DNA of 64,000 bases from contig NZ_BBIV01000009.1 of the NCBI RefSeq assembly GCF_000730665.1, positions 1-64,000 of the forward strand, in the 5' to 3' direction. The stretch comes from Pseudomonas plecoglossicida NBRC 103162 = DSM 15088. Lineage in GTDB: Bacteria; Pseudomonadota; Gammaproteobacteria; Pseudomonadales; Pseudomonadaceae. Below are positions 37,724 to 48,609 of the stretch, in pieces (the stretch's first letter is position 1; every line of letters starts with the position of its first letter). A program made the position numbers and the translations under genes. A model generated the notes under the pieces. The model was given only the letters and a program-made list of their open reading frames with translations, ran no database searches and was not told the origin of the DNA.

Positions 37724-40165
37724 ATGGCCGCCCCCGTCCTTCCCCCCTTCCGCCCGCGGTTCGCCAGCGCTGCCACGCTGCTTGGCATGCTCGGGCTAGC
37801 CGGTTGCCAGATGGGTGGCTACCAGGACAGCGTGCCTCCGACCACCGGTGTGCAACCGCTCAAGGGCCTGGCGCAGAACGTATCGGTACGGCGCAATGCC
37901 ATGGGCGCGCCGCTGATCGAAAGCAGCAGCTTCCATGACGCCCTGTTCAGCCTCGGCTACGTGCATGCCGGCGACCGCATCGAACAGATGCTCGCCATGC
38001 GCCTGCTGGCGCAGGGCCGCCTGGCGGAAATGGCCGGGTCAGATGCGCTGGACGTGGACCACCTGATGCGCGCGGCCAACCTCAAGCAGAATGCCACCCA
38101 GCTCTACGCCGATGCCTCGCCACGGCTCAAGCGCTTCTTCGAGGTGTACGCCCGCGGCGTCAACGCCTACCTGTTCCGCTACCGCGACAAGCTGCCGGGC
38201 AACCTCGCCAGCAGCGGCTACCGTCCGGAGTACTGGAAGCCAGAGGACTCGGCGCTGATCTTCAGCCTCTATGCCTTCAGCCAGTCGGTGAACCTGCAGG
38301 AAGAAATCAGTGCCCTGGCCCTGGCCCAGCAAGTCGGCAGCGACAAACTGGCCTGGTTGCTGCCCGGCGCGCCGGACGAGCCGCTGGCGGACGCCGAGGT
38401 CGAGAAGCTCAAGGGTGTCAACCTGAACAGCCAGCTGCCTGGCCTGGCGGCCTTGACCGCCGCCAGCCAGAAACTCGCAGGCCTTGGCCTGCTCGGCAGC
38501 CCAGGATCAGCCAACCTGGCCCTGGGCCCGGAGCGCAGCCGCAGCGGCAAGAGCCTGCTGGCCAGCGACAGCCGTGCGGCATGGGCCCTCAGCCCCGTGC
38601 AGATCCACACCGGCAAGTACCGGGTGGCCGGCCTGTCGCTGCCAGGGCTGCCCATCGTCCTGGCCGGCTACAACGGCAAGCTGGCCTGGAGCAGCAGCGC
38701 GGTAATGGCCGACAACCAGGACCTGTACCTGGAGCAACTGCGCCACTCAGGCAGCCAACTCAGCTACCTGGCCGATGGCAAATGGCTGCCGGCCCGGGCC
38801 CGCAGTGAAACCTTCTTCGTACGCGGCCAGCGCCCACTGCGTGAAGTCATGTACGACACCCGCCATGGCACCCTGCTTGCCCAGCCCGGCAACGCCAGCC
38901 TGGGCCTGGCCTTGAGCCTGCCACAGCTCAAGGGCGACCGCAGCCTCGATGCGCTGTTCGACCTGACCCGCGCGCAATCGGTGGAACGCGCCTTCGACAG
39001 CACCCGCGAAGTCGCCGCGGCGGCGCTCAACTTCGTCTTCGCCGAGCCCGAGCACATCGGCTGGCAGGTCAGCGGCCGCTACCCCAACCGCCGCGAAGGC
39101 CAAGGCCTGTTGCCGTCACCGGGTTGGGACGGGCGCTACGACTGGGACGGTTACGCCGACCCGATGCTCCACCCCTACGACCAGGACCCACCGGAAGGCT
39201 GGATCGGCCACGCCAACCAGCGCAGCCTGCCGCGCGGCTATGGCATGCAGTTGTCCAATACCTGGTACTACCCCGAGCGCGCCGAACGCCTGGCCCAGTT
39301 GGCCGGCAACGGGCGGCACGACAGCCGCAGCCTGATGGCCCTGCAAAACGACCAGGTCACGCTGCTCGCCGACAAGCTCAAGCAGATGTTCGATGCGCCC
39401 GGCATGGGCCAGCCGCTCAAGCAGGCGATCGACGCCCTGCCACCCGCCCAGGGCGACAAGGCACGCGACGCCCTGGCCCGGCTCAAGGCCTTCGATGGAC
39501 GCCTGAGCCCGCTGTCTGCGGATGCGGCGCTGTATGAACTGTTCCTTCAGGAAGTGGCACGCCAGACCTTCCTCGATGATCTGGGCCCGGAATCCGGCCC
39601 CGCCTGGCAAGCATTCGTCAGCAATGCCCAGCTGTCCTACTCCGCCCAGGCCGACCACCTGCTGGGCCGTGAGGACAGCCCGTTCTGGGATGATCGCAAT
39701 ACGCCGCAGAAGGAAGACAAGCCGGCCATCCTCGCCCGTAGCCTGGCGGCTGCCATCGATGCCGGCACCGCGCAACTCGGGGCCGATCGCCGCGCCTGGC
39801 AATGGGGCAAGCTGCACCAGTACCGCTGGCCTGCCCCGGCCTATCACGGCCTGGGCGATGCCCTCAGCCGTTCGCCACTGGCCGCCGGTGGCGATTTCAG
39901 CACCCTGGCGCTGACACCTTATGCCTGGGGCAGCGATTTCGACACTCGCCTGCCGGCGTCGGCGCGCATGATCATCGACTTCGGGCAAGCCGAACCGCTG
40001 CAGGTGCTGACCAGCAGCGGGCAGTCCGGCAATCCGGCCAGTGGGCATTACAGCGATGGACTGGAGGCTTGGTTCAAAGGGCGATTCATGAGCCTGCCGC
40101 TGCAACCGCAGAATTTTGGTCGGGCTTATGGCAGTCAGCGCTTGACGTTGGTGCCGGGGAAGTGA
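37724..40165 (+). CDS. Penicillin acylase family protein, lipoprotein-like
   Basis: 813 residues. The N-terminal signal contains LGLAGC (Cys28), so it may be a lipoprotein. [31 protein letters not shown] is shared with the alpha chain of Ntn acylases (shown here in two parts: [15 protein letters not shown] and LGYVHAGDR). The autocatalytic serine is probably in [15 protein letters not shown], near residue 260, with [11 protein letters not shown] after it. The usual SNNW motif is changed to SANL. Such enzymes cleave N-acyl amides, including acyl-homoserine lactones in PvdQ/QuiP. AGGAG lies before ATG 37724. Confidence 0.82.
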   Translation: MAAPVLPPFRPRFASAATLLGMLGLAGCQMGGYQDSVPPTTGVQPLKGLAQNVSVRRNAMGAPLIESSSFHDALFSLGYVHAGDRIEQMLAMRLLAQGRLAEMAGSDALDVDHLMRAANLKQNATQLYADASPRLKRFFEVYARGVNAYLFRYRDKLPGNLASSGYRPEYWKPEDSALIFSLYAFSQSVNLQEEISALALAQQVGSDKLAWLLPGAPDEPLADAEVEKLKGVNLNSQLPGLAALTAASQKLAGLGLLGSPGSANLALGPERSRSGKSLLASDSRAAWALSPVQIHTGKYRVAGLSLPGLPIVLAGYNGKLAWSSSAVMADNQDLYLEQLRHSGSQLSYLADGKWLPARARSETFFVRGQRPLREVMYDTRHGTLLAQPGNASLGLALSLPQLKGDRSLDALFDLTRAQSVERAFDSTREVAAAALNFVFAEPEHIGWQVSGRYPNRREGQGLLPSPGWDGRYDWDGYADPMLHPYDQDPPEGWIGHANQRSLPRGYGMQLSNTWYYPERAERLAQLAGNGRHDSRSLMALQNDQVTLLADKLKQMFDAPGMGQPLKQAIDALPPAQGDKARDALARLKAFDGRLSPLSADAALYELFLQEVARQTFLDDLGPESGPAWQAFVSNAQLSYSAQADHLLGREDSPFWDDRNTPQKEDKPAILARSLAAAIDAGTAQLGADRRAWQWGKLHQYRWPAPAYHGLGDALSRSPLAAGGDFSTLALTPYAWGSDFDTRLPASARMIIDFGQAEPLQVLTSSGQSGNPASGHYSDGLEAWFKGRFMSLPLQPQNFGRAYGSQRLTLVPGK

Positions 40166-40333
40166 CGACACGGGATTGAGTGTGACTACGACGCGCTCGC
40201 CGTTGTTTTTCTGGCGCCCTTGAGATCGCCGAAGGAGCCATGGCGAGCCCCCCCAACACGATCCAAACCTGCCCGAACTTCCCACCCCTGGCACCGCTCC
40301 TAACTGGTAACCCCTGCCACCCAGTGCGCTGCC

Positions 40334-41350
40334 ATGGACCTCGTCGTCGCCCGTCCCGAAGGCCTCTACTGCCCGCCCGGTGATTTCTACATCGACCCCT
40401 GGCGCCCGGTAGCGCGCGCCATCATCACCCATGGCCACGGCGACCATGCCCGCCGCGGCAACGCACACTACCTGACCGCGGCCCCCGGTGCCGGCATCCT
40501 GCGCAGCCGCCTGGGCATGGACATTGACCTGCAGGCCCTGCCCTACGGCGAACGCATCCGCCATCACGGGGTTTTCCTCAGCCTGCACCCCGCCGGGCAT
40601 GTGCTGGGCTCGGCACAGATACGCCTCGAACATGAGGGCGAAGTGTGGGTAGCCTCAGGCGACTACAAGGTCGAGCCCGACGGCACCTGCACCCCGTTCG
40701 AACCTGTGCGCTGCCACACCTTCATCACCGAGTCGACCTTCGGCCTGCCCATCTATCGCTGGCCGAGCCAGGCTGAAGTGTTTGCGGGGGTGAATGCCTG
40801 GTGGCGAACCAATCGTGATCAGGGCAAGGCCAGCGTGCTGTTCTGTTATGCCTTCGGCAAGGCACAGCGGATTCTCCACGGCCTGGACCCGGGCATTGGC
40901 CCAATCCTGGTACACGGTGCGGTGGAACCGTTGAACCAGGTGTACCGTGAGGCTGGCGTGCACTTGCCGGCGACCCTTTACGCCGGTGATGTTCCACGTA
41001 ACGACCCGCTCATGCGCCAAGCCCTGGTACTGGCGCCGCCCTCCGCTGCCGGCAGCACCTGGATGCGCCGCTTCGGCGACTACAGCGATGCGTTCGCCAG
41101 CGGCTGGATGCTGCTGCGCGGCACGCGCCGGCGGCGCGGAGTGGATCGCGGCTTCGTGCTTTCCGACCATGCCGACTGGCCGGGCCTGCTCTGGGCCATC
41201 GGCCAGACCGGCGCAGAGCGGGTCATGGTGACCCACGGCTCGGTCAACGTGCTCGTGCGTTACCTCAGCGAGCAGGGCCTCGATGCCCGCTCGTTCGTGA
41301 CCGAATACGGCGACGAAGATGACGCGCCCGCCCAGGAACCTCAGGCATGA
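40334..41350 (+). CDS. Ligase-associated DNA exonuclease (MBL/beta-CASP)
   Basis: 338 residues. Zinc motif THGHGDHARRG (His33, His35, Asp37, His38), then LHPAGHVLGSAQI, WVASGDYK, ITESTFGLP and LSDHADW, the ordered motifs of a beta-CASP nuclease. It belongs to the exonuclease family found beside PP_1105-type ligases and Lhr-Core helicases. ATGA overlaps the ligase gene by 4 bases, so the two are cotranslated. The 168 bases before it hold no clear gene. Confidence 0.92.
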   Translation: MDLVVARPEGLYCPPGDFYIDPWRPVARAIITHGHGDHARRGNAHYLTAAPGAGILRSRLGMDIDLQALPYGERIRHHGVFLSLHPAGHVLGSAQIRLEHEGEVWVASGDYKVEPDGTCTPFEPVRCHTFITESTFGLPIYRWPSQAEVFAGVNAWWRTNRDQGKASVLFCYAFGKAQRILHGLDPGIGPILVHGAVEPLNQVYREAGVHLPATLYAGDVPRNDPLMRQALVLAPPSAAGSTWMRRFGDYSDAFASGWMLLRGTRRRRGVDRGFVLSDHADWPGLLWAIGQTGAERVMVTHGSVNVLVRYLSEQGLDARSFVTEYGDEDDAPAQEPQA

Positions 41351-43005
41351 AAGCCTTCGCCACGCTGTACCTGCGCCTGGATGCGACCACCTCCAGCAAT
41401 GCCAAGCTCGAAGCCCTGCGCGACTACTTCGCCGCCGCGCCTGCCGAGGATGCAGCCTGGGCAGTGTACTTCCTGGCCGGGGGGCGACCACGCCAGTTGG
41501 TGCCGACCCGGGTCCTGCGCGAACTGGCAACGGCGTTGGCCGGTTTGCCCGACTGGCTGTTCGAGGAAAGCTACCAGGCAGTCGGCGACCTGGCAGAAAC
41601 CATTTCCCTGCTGCTGCCTGAAAACCACCACGGCAACGAGGATGGCCTGGCCCATTGGGTCGAGACCCATCTGCTGCCGCTGCGCGGCCTGCCCGCCGAA
41701 ACGATCGGGCAGCGCCTGCCACCCCTCTGGGCACAGCTGGACCGACCCAGCCTGATGCTGTGCCTGAAACTGATCACCGGCAGCTTTCGCGTCGGCGTGT
41801 CCAAACTGCTGGTCACCCGTGCCCTGGCCCAGTTGGCCGGGCTGGATGCCAAGCGCGTGGCCCAGCGCCTGGTCGGCTATACCGACATCAGCCATCGCCC
41901 CACAGCGGCCAGCTATCACCGGTTGATCGCCGCCGAATCGGCCGACGAGCACAACCAGCGTGGCGGCCAGCCCTATCCGTTCTTTTTGGCCCACGCCCTG
42001 CAGGCCCCCACCGAACAGTTCGATGGCCTGCTCGGCCCGCCCAGTGCCTGGCAGATCGAATGGAAATGGGATGGTATCCGTGCCCAGGTGGTCAAGCGCG
42101 ATGGCCAGGTGTGGGTATGGTCACGTGGCGAAGAGCTGATCACCGAGCGCTTCCCGGAGCTGCAGGGCCTGGCCCAGAACCTGCCGGACGGCGTGGTGCT
42201 CGATGGTGAGATCCTGGTCTGGAAACCTGGCGCTACAGTCGATACACCGGCCGTACAGCCGTTCGCCCTGCTTCAACAACGCATTGGCCGCAAAACCCTG
42301 GGCAAGAAGCTGCTGGCCGACGCGCCTGTGGTACTGCAGGCATACGACTTGCTGGAATGGCAGGGCGAGGACTGGCGCAATCGCCCGCAACATGAGCGCC
42401 GCCGGCAATTGCAGCGCCTGGTCGAGGACTGTCCGCTGGCACCGCTACTGCTTTCGCCCCTGCTCGAAGGGCAGGATTGGCGCGACCTGGCCGTTCAGCG
42501 CGAACAGTCGCGCAAGCTGGGTGTCGAGGGACTGATGCTCAAGCAGCGCGATGCCTTGTACGGCGTAGGCCGGACCAAGGACATGGGCATCTGGTGGAAG
42601 TGGAAGATCGACCCGTTCAGCGTCGATGCCGTGCTGATCTATGCCCAACGCGGCCATGGCCGGCGCGCCAGCCTCTACAGTGACTACACCTTCGCGGTCT
42701 GGAACGCACCCGCCGGCACCCCCGAGCGCGCCTTGGTGCCCTTTGCCAAGGCCTATTCAGGGCTCAGCGATGAAGAAATGCGCAAGGTCGATGCCATCAT
42801 TCGCAAGACCACGGTAGAGACCTTCGGCCCCGTGCGCAGCGTGACGCCGACCCTGGTGTTCGAACTGGGTTTCGAAGGCATCGCCTTGTCCAGACGACAC
42901 AAGAGCGGCATCGCGGTGCGTTTTCCGCGCATGCTGCGCTGGCGCCAGGACAAACCCGTGGACGAAGCCGATGACCTGGCCACCTTGCAGGCCCTGCTGG
43001 CGTGA
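41347..43005 (+). CDS. ATP-dependent DNA ligase, PP_1105 type
   Basis: 552 residues. An N-terminal DNA-binding region (~1-205, including KLITGSFRVGVSKLLV) precedes the nucleotidyltransferase domain with motif I EWKWDGIR; Lys240 takes the AMP. The later motifs are LDGEILVWK, GVEGLMLKQRDALYGVGR and WWKWKIDP, followed by the OB fold ending in ALSRRHKSGIAVRFPRMLRW. A bacterium with NAD-dependent LigA uses this for repair. It lies between the exonuclease and an AstE-like gene in the Lhr-Core cluster. Confidence 0.95.
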   Translation: MKAFATLYLRLDATTSSNAKLEALRDYFAAAPAEDAAWAVYFLAGGRPRQLVPTRVLRELATALAGLPDWLFEESYQAVGDLAETISLLLPENHHGNEDGLAHWVETHLLPLRGLPAETIGQRLPPLWAQLDRPSLMLCLKLITGSFRVGVSKLLVTRALAQLAGLDAKRVAQRLVGYTDISHRPTAASYHRLIAAESADEHNQRGGQPYPFFLAHALQAPTEQFDGLLGPPSAWQIEWKWDGIRAQVVKRDGQVWVWSRGEELITERFPELQGLAQNLPDGVVLDGEILVWKPGATVDTPAVQPFALLQQRIGRKTLGKKLLADAPVVLQAYDLLEWQGEDWRNRPQHERRRQLQRLVEDCPLAPLLLSPLLEGQDWRDLAVQREQSRKLGVEGLMLKQRDALYGVGRTKDMGIWWKWKIDPFSVDAVLIYAQRGHGRRASLYSDYTFAVWNAPAGTPERALVPFAKAYSGLSDEEMRKVDAIIRKTTVETFGPVRSVTPTLVFELGFEGIALSRRHKSGIAVRFPRMLRWRQDKPVDEADDLATLQALLA

Positions 43006-43087
43006 AAACGTCGCGGTGAGGCACAGTGGCCAAATTTATGCTTCTATCTTTGTCGCAGATTGTTTTCGCCACGCCTCCAGGACCACC

Positions 43088-44203
43088 ATGCACCATTCGA
43101 CCCACGACCTGCTTTCCCCCGTACCCGGCATCAGCCGCCAGCTGCACAGCTTCCACTTCGGCCCGCGAGGTGGCGCCAAGGTGTACATCCAGGCCTCGCT
43201 GCATGCCGATGAGCTGCCGGGCATGCTGGTGGCCTGGCACCTGAAGCGTCAGCTGGCCGAACTGGAGCAGCAAGGGCGACTGCGCCGGGAAATCATCCTG
43301 GTGCCCGTGGCCAACCCGGTAGGCCTGGAACAGGTGATGCTCGACGCGCCACTGGGGCGCTTCGAGCTGCAGAGCGGCGAGAACTTCAACCGCAAGTTCG
43401 TCGACCTTTCCGACAGCATCGGCGACCAGATCGACGGCCACCTGACCCAGGACCCTGCGCATAACCTGGCCTTGATACGCGAATACCTGCGCCGTGGCCT
43501 CGACGCTCACCCGGCACACACCCCGTTGCAGTCGCAGCGCCTGACCTTGCAACGGCTGGCCTGCGACGCCGACCTGGTGCTGGACCTGCATTGCGACTTC
43601 GAGGCCGTCGAACACCTCTACACCACGCCCGAAGCCTGGCCACAGGTCGAGCCACTGGCCCGCTACCTGGGCGCCCAGGCCAGCCTGCTGGCCACCGATT
43701 CCGGCGGGCAGTCGTTCGACGAATGCTTCAGCCTGGTCTGGTGGCAACTTCAGCAACGCTTCGGCAAGCGCTTCCCCATTCCCCTGGGCACTGTCGCGGT
43801 GACCGTCGAACTGCGCGGCCAGGCCGACGTCAGCCATGACCTGGCCAGCCAGGACAGCCAGGCGATCCTGAACTACCTGACCCAGGTCGGCGCCATCGAA
43901 GGCGATGCCTGCGACCTGCCGCCACTGCCACGCCCAGCAACGCCACTGGCCGCCGTGGAGCCGATATCGGCACCGTTGGGCGGCTTGCTGGTCTATCACG
44001 TACGCCCGGGCCAACAGGTAGAGGCCGGCCAGTTGATCGCCGAAGTCATCGACCCGCTCAACGACCGCGTCACCGCTGTGCGCGCGAGCCAGCCTGGGCT
44101 GCTCTATGCCCGCAGCGTGCGCCGCATGGCGACGGCCGGCATGGTCATCGCCCATGTTGCCGGGGAACAGGTGTTGCGAAGCGGCTATCTGCTGGCCAAC
44201 TGA
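43088..44203 (+). CDS. Succinylglutamate desuccinylase/aspartoacylase family protein
   Basis: 371 residues of the M14-like AstE/ASPA zinc amidase family. QASLHADELPGML gives the HxxE zinc ligands, DLVLDLHCDFEAVEH the third His, and NFNRKFVDL and VELRGQADVSH add family residues. The C-terminal ~75 residues form a biotinyl/lipoyl-like barrel (APLGGLLVYHVRPGQQVEAG). AGGA precedes ATG 43088. It lies inside the DNA repair cluster but has no obvious repair role. Confidence 0.85.
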   Translation: MHHSTHDLLSPVPGISRQLHSFHFGPRGGAKVYIQASLHADELPGMLVAWHLKRQLAELEQQGRLRREIILVPVANPVGLEQVMLDAPLGRFELQSGENFNRKFVDLSDSIGDQIDGHLTQDPAHNLALIREYLRRGLDAHPAHTPLQSQRLTLQRLACDADLVLDLHCDFEAVEHLYTTPEAWPQVEPLARYLGAQASLLATDSGGQSFDECFSLVWWQLQQRFGKRFPIPLGTVAVTVELRGQADVSHDLASQDSQAILNYLTQVGAIEGDACDLPPLPRPATPLAAVEPISAPLGGLLVYHVRPGQQVEAGQLIAEVIDPLNDRVTAVRASQPGLLYARSVRRMATAGMVIAHVAGEQVLRSGYLLAN

Positions 44204-44270
44204 GCCGGTAAAACCAATTCACCTCGCGGGTGGTCTGTAGAAGCACAGCCTCGCAAGGACCTAGCCGCGC

Positions 44271-46733
44271 ATGCCTGCTTCCACCGACCTCGCCACTGCC
44301 TGGTTCGCCGCACGCGGCTGGAAGCCCTTCGCCTTCCAGCGGCAAGTCTGGGCCGCGGTCGGGCGAGGCGAATCCGGGCTGCTGCATGCCAGTACCGGAG
44401 CCGGCAAGACCTATGCCGTCTGGCTTGCCGCACTGCGGGCCTTCGCCAAACCCAACTCGCAGCGCCAGAGCGCCGCGCTGCAGGTGCTGTGGATCACCCC
44501 CATGCGTGCACTGGCGGCCGATACCGCCCGCGCCTTGCAAGCTCCCCTGGATGACCTGGGTCTGAACTGGAGCGTGGCGGTGCGCAGCGGCGACACCAGC
44601 AGCGCGGATCGCGCCCGCCAGGCGCGCCGCCTGCCGAGCACGCTGATCACCACGCCCGAGAGCCTGACCCTGCTGCTGACCCGGGCGCAGGCCAGAAACG
44701 ACTTCGCCAGCCTGCGCATGATCGTGGTCGACGAGTGGCATGAACTGCTCGGCAACAAGCGTGGCGTGCAGCTGCAACTGGCCCTTGCCCGCCTGCGTCA
44801 CTGGCAACCGGCGCTGGTGACCTGGGGCCTTTCAGCCACCCTGGGTAATCTGCCGCACGCTCTGGAGGTGTTGTTGCCCCAGGGCGGCCAGTTGATACGC
44901 GGCCGCGAGGACAAGCGACTGCTCGTCGACACCTTGCTGCCTGCGGCCATCGAACGGTTCCCCTGGGCCGGCCACATGGGCCTGAAGATGCTCGACCAGG
45001 TTGCCCGCGAACTCGATGGCAGCGCCAGCAGCCTGGTGTTCACCAATACCCGTGCCCAGGCCGAACTGTGGTACCAGGCCTTGCTCGATGCACGCCCCGA
45101 CTGGGCAGGCCAGATCGCCCTGCACCATGCTTCACTGGCCCGGGCAACCCGCGACTGGGTTGAACGGAGCCTCAAGCAAGGCACCCTCAAGGCGGTGATC
45201 TGCACCTCCAGCCTGGACCTTGGCGTGGATTTTCTGCCGGTGGAGCGGGTGCTGCAGATCGGCTCGGCCAAAGGCATCGCCCGCCTGATGCAGCGCGCGG
45301 GTCGCTCCGGGCACGCCCCGGGACGGCGCTCGCGGGTCACCCTGGTGCCCACCCACAGCCTGGAGCTGGTGGAAGCCGCCGCAGCGCGCCAGGCGCTGGC
45401 CGCCGGACATATCGAAGCGAGGTGTTCGCCACGTCTGTGCATGGACGTGCTGGTCCAGCATCTGGTCAGCATGGCCCTTGGCAGCGGTTTTCATCCGCTT
45501 CAGCTGCTGGCGGAAGTGCGCGATACCTGGGCGTTTCGTGAGCTGCGCGATAGTCAGTGGCAGTGGGCCCTGGATTTCGTTCGCCACGGCGGCAGCTCGC
45601 TGAGTGCCTACCCGGACTATCAGCGCGTCGAGGCGCACCCCGACGGCCTCTGGCGAGTCGCCAGCGAGCGCCTGGCACGGCGCCACCGCATGGGCATCGG
45701 CACCATCGTCAGCGACGCCAGCCTGCAACTGAAGTTCTGGAGCAAGGGGGGTGGCGGCAAGACCCTGGGCAGCGTCGAGGAAGCCTTCATCGCTCGCCTG
45801 CGCCCAGGCGACACCCTGGTCTTCGCCGGGCGTGTGCTGGAGCTGGTGCGGGTCGAGAACATGACGGCCTATGTGCGCCGCAGCACCGCCCGCAAGGCTG
45901 CCGTGGCCCGCTGGAATGGCGGGCGCATGCCATTGTCCAGCGAGCTGGCCGACGCCCTCGTGGAGCAGCTCGATGCGGCCGCCCACGGCAGCTATGCAAG
46001 CCCCGAACTGCGTGCTGTGCGCCCACTGCTGGCGCTGCAGGCGCGCTGGTCGGCCTTGCCCACCACGCAGACACTGCTGGTCGAAACCCTGGTTTCGCGC
46101 CAAGGCTCGCACCTGTTCCTCTACCCGTTCGCCGGGCGCATGGCCAACCTGGGGCTGGCCAGCCTGATCGCCTGGCGGGTCAGTCGCCGGCAACCGCTGT
46201 CGGTATCGATCGCGGTCAGCGACTATGGCTTCGAACTGCTCAGCCCGAGCCCGGTGGATTGGGCGACCTACCTGCCCGACGCACTCTGTGCCGAGCACTT
46301 GCTGGAGGATGTGCTGGCCAGCCTCAATGCCGGGGAAATGGCCCTGCGCCGCTTTCGCGAGATCGCCCAGATCGCCGGGCTGGTGTTCGGTGGGTACCCG
46401 GCTGCGCAGAAAAGCACCCGCCAGATCCAGGCCTCCAGCGGGCTGTTCTTCGAGGTGTTCCGCAAGCACGACGCCGACAACCTGCTGCTCGGCCAGGCGC
46501 GTGACGAGGTGCTGCGCGAAGAGCTGGAAATCCAACGCCTGCAGCGTCAGTTACTGAAGATGGGGCAGTTGCGACTGGACCTGCAGGCGCTGCAGCGACC
46601 GGGGCCGCTGGCCTTCACGCTACTGGTCGAAGGCATGCGCGAAACATTGAGCACCGAAAAACTCGCAGACCGCATTGCGCGCATGGTGGCCGATCTGGAG
46701 AAGGCTGCCATGAAAGGCGACGCCGCAACATGA
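44271..46733 (+). CDS. Lhr-Core DEXH-box DNA helicase (ligase-associated)
   Basis: 820 residues. Walker A STGAGKT (41-47), DEWH at 154-157, [11 protein letters not shown] (motif III), [10 protein letters not shown] and [11 protein letters not shown] (motif VI), followed by the winged-helix and beta-barrel domains of Lhr-Core. Members are ATP-dependent 3'-5' translocases that unwind DNA/RNA hybrids. It ends in an ATGA overlap with the phosphoesterase. The 67 bases before it hold no promoter that I can call. Confidence 0.95.
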   Translation: MPASTDLATAWFAARGWKPFAFQRQVWAAVGRGESGLLHASTGAGKTYAVWLAALRAFAKPNSQRQSAALQVLWITPMRALAADTARALQAPLDDLGLNWSVAVRSGDTSSADRARQARRLPSTLITTPESLTLLLTRAQARNDFASLRMIVVDEWHELLGNKRGVQLQLALARLRHWQPALVTWGLSATLGNLPHALEVLLPQGGQLIRGREDKRLLVDTLLPAAIERFPWAGHMGLKMLDQVARELDGSASSLVFTNTRAQAELWYQALLDARPDWAGQIALHHASLARATRDWVERSLKQGTLKAVICTSSLDLGVDFLPVERVLQIGSAKGIARLMQRAGRSGHAPGRRSRVTLVPTHSLELVEAAAARQALAAGHIEARCSPRLCMDVLVQHLVSMALGSGFHPLQLLAEVRDTWAFRELRDSQWQWALDFVRHGGSSLSAYPDYQRVEAHPDGLWRVASERLARRHRMGIGTIVSDASLQLKFWSKGGGGKTLGSVEEAFIARLRPGDTLVFAGRVLELVRVENMTAYVRRSTARKAAVARWNGGRMPLSSELADALVEQLDAAAHGSYASPELRAVRPLLALQARWSALPTTQTLLVETLVSRQGSHLFLYPFAGRMANLGLASLIAWRVSRRQPLSVSIAVSDYGFELLSPSPVDWATYLPDALCAEHLLEDVLASLNAGEMALRRFREIAQIAGLVFGGYPAAQKSTRQIQASSGLFFEVFRKHDADNLLLGQARDEVLREELEIQRLQRQLLKMGQLRLDLQALQRPGPLAFTLLVEGMRETLSTEKLADRIARMVADLEKAAMKGDAAT

Positions 46734-47389
46734 GCGGCTATCTTGAGGTCGAACATTGCGGCCAGACACTCTGGCTACTCGCCGACAAAGCCCTCTACTG
46801 GCCCGCCCGTCACACGCTGCTGGTGGCCGATGTGCACATTGGCAAGGCCGCCAGCTACCGCGCCCTGCACCAACCTGTTCCGCGAGGAACAACCGATGCG
46901 ACACTGGCGCGCCTGGATGCGTTGCTGGCGGCCCATGACTGCAAGCAGCTGGTGATTCTCGGCGATTTTCTCCATGCCAGGGCGGCGCGGGCACCCGCTA
47001 CGCAAGCCAGGCTGCGGGACTGGCGCCGTCGGCACGCCGCGCTACGGATCGTGCTTGTCCGTGGCAACCACGATCGCCACGCCGGTGACCCTCCTGCCGA
47101 TCTGGCCATGGAGGTGGTCGACGAGCCTTGGTTGCTGGCGCCCTTTGCCCTGCAGCACGAGCCTGTGCCCCACCCTGATCATCCGGTGCTGGCGGGCCAT
47201 GTTCATCCTGTCTATGTGCTGCGCGGCAGGGCCCGGCAGCGCCTGCGCCTGCCGTGCTTCCTGCTCGATGCCCAGCTCAGTCTGCTGCCGGCCTTTGGCG
47301 AGTTCACAGGCGGCTCGACCGTCATCCCTGGCGCGCGCACGCGGGTGTTCGTCACCGGCGCCGGAGAGGTCTGGGCGCTGCGCGTCTGA
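46730..47389 (+). CDS. pdeM: Ligase-associated Mn-dependent DNA phosphoesterase/endonuclease PdeM
   Basis: 219-residue calcineurin-like enzyme. Metal motifs are DVHIGK (Asp34, His36), LGDFLH (Asp78, His81), RGNHDRH and [11 protein letters not shown]. It is coupled to the helicase by a 4-base overlap. Related P. putida and E. coli-type proteins are manganese-dependent nucleases/phosphodiesterases. Last gene of the cluster, convergent with the next small gene by one base. Confidence 0.92.
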   Translation: MSGYLEVEHCGQTLWLLADKALYWPARHTLLVADVHIGKAASYRALHQPVPRGTTDATLARLDALLAAHDCKQLVILGDFLHARAARAPATQARLRDWRRRHAALRIVLVRGNHDRHAGDPPADLAMEVVDEPWLLAPFALQHEPVPHPDHPVLAGHVHPVYVLRGRARQRLRLPCFLLDAQLSLLPAFGEFTGGSTVIPGARTRVFVTGAGEVWALRV

Positions 47390-47617
47390 TCACGCCACAG
47401 GCGCGGGAGGCGCCTCGTCAGGCAGGGTCGGTTCGCCTGGCTCGATCGGTTGCGTTTCACCCGGCTCGGGCGGTTGCGGGGTATCGGGGTCGGGCTGGTG
47501 CGGCACGCCCCCAGCCTGCATCGGCAGCGGGTGGGCCAGCAACGACCATGACAGCAACCCGACCTGATTGGGCTGCAGCACAGCCAGCTTCGCGCTGATC
47601 GTGGGATGGAGTTTCAT
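47390..47617 (-). CDS. Small proline-rich hypothetical protein
   Basis: 75 residues. The N-terminal half (ISAKLAVLQPNQVGLLSWSL) is mildly hydrophobic. The second half is a low-complexity Pro/Glu/Gly run (PQPPEPGETQPIEPGEP and similar). AGGAG lies 7 bases before ATG 47617, good evidence for translation; a 22-residue longer frame is not needed. No function recognised. Confidence 0.6.
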   Translation of the reverse strand: MKLHPTISAKLAVLQPNQVGLLSWSLLAHPLPMQAGGVPHQPDPDTPQPPEPGETQPIEPGEPTLPDEAPPAPVA

Positions 47618-47713
47618 TGGCTGCTCCTGACGAGAGCCGATGCGCCTCATGCACATCGGCACGGTTACCCGTTGGAGTGCCAAAGGCGCGGGGAATTCCC
47701 CGCGCTCGTCGGC

Positions 47714-48280
47714 TCAGGTACGCGGCAGGGTGACCCCGCGCTGGCCTTGGTACTTGCCGCCACGGTCCTTGTAGGAAACTTCACATTCCTCGTCGGACTC
47801 CAGGAACAGCATCTGCGCCACACCCTCGTTGGCGTAGATTTTCGCCGGCAGGGTGGTGGTGTTGGAAAACTCCAGGGTCACATGCCCTTCCCACTCGGGC
47901 TCGAGCGGCGTGACGTTGACGATGATGCCGCAACGCGCATAGGTGCTCTTGCCCAGGCAGATGGTCAGCACATTGCGCGGAATGCGGAAGTACTCGACGG
48001 TGCGTGCCAGGGCAAACGAGTTCGGCGGGATGATGCAGACGTCGCTCTTGACGTCGACGAAGCTGCCGGCGTCGAAGTTCTTCGGGTCGACGGTGGCCGA
48101 GTTGATGTTGGTGAACACCTTGAATTCATCGGCGCAGCGCACGTCGTAACCGTAGCTGGAGACGCCGAAAGAGATCACCCGGCTGTCCTGTTCGCCGCGC
48201 ACCTGGCGTTCGACGAACGGTTCGATCATGCCGTGTTCCTGCGCCATGCGGCGAATCCACTTGTCCGATTTGATGCTCAT
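47714..48280 (-). CDS. dcd: dCTP deaminase
   Basis: 188 residues, standard Dcd length. It deaminates dCTP to dUTP for thymidylate synthesis. Signatures: [37 protein letters not shown]-like [18 protein letters not shown] with the catalytic Glu, and the C-terminal [19 protein letters not shown]. Monocistronic here. Confidence 0.97.
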   Translation of the reverse strand: MSIKSDKWIRRMAQEHGMIEPFVERQVRGEQDSRVISFGVSSYGYDVRCADEFKVFTNINSATVDPKNFDAGSFVDVKSDVCIIPPNSFALARTVEYFRIPRNVLTICLGKSTYARCGIIVNVTPLEPEWEGHVTLEFSNTTTLPAKIYANEGVAQMLFLESDEECEVSYKDRGGKYQGQRGVTLPRT

Positions 48281-48609
48281 GGCGGGGTGTGTCCTGAAGG
48301 GTTGCGAGGTAAAAACGAGATGCGCATCTTACCGGTCCCCGCGCCCGGGTTAAAGTTCCATGCCGCATCCCGCGCCGGACGGGGCTTGCGGCCGCCGCCG
48401 ATCTGAATTTCATCAAAGGCCATCTTGGAGATTGGCAGGCTGCGGAAAGTGGGTTAAGGTGACGCCACTGTGCTGCACGTGACACCGAGAATCTCTAGTT
48501 TGATGCACGATCCTGATCGGCCCATCGCTGAATTTTCTGCTCTCTTTGCGCTCAGTCCCGGCCAGGGATTTTCCTGACCGTTTTCAACTTTGTCCAAGGA
48601 GACAGAAAA
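48281..48609 (+). promoter_or_regulatory. Long leader and promoter region of the cold-shock gene
   Basis: 329 bases without a gene. A candidate sigma-70 promoter is TTGGCA (48432-48437), 17 bases, TAAGGT (48455-48460). It would give an untranslated leader of ~145 bases before ATG 48610, as seen in cspA-type genes, where the leader acts as a temperature-sensitive RNA. An AAGGAGA ribosome site lies 9 bases before the ATG. Confidence 0.5.

Noticed and set aside
45132..46535. Open frame of 467 codons antisense to the Lhr-Core helicase
   Set aside because: Helicase motifs on the plus strand are complete; the antisense product has no features.
40334..47389. Defence island
   Set aside because: Nuclease, helicase and ligase together look defence-like, but the families match the described Lhr-Core repair cluster and there is no mobile element nearby.
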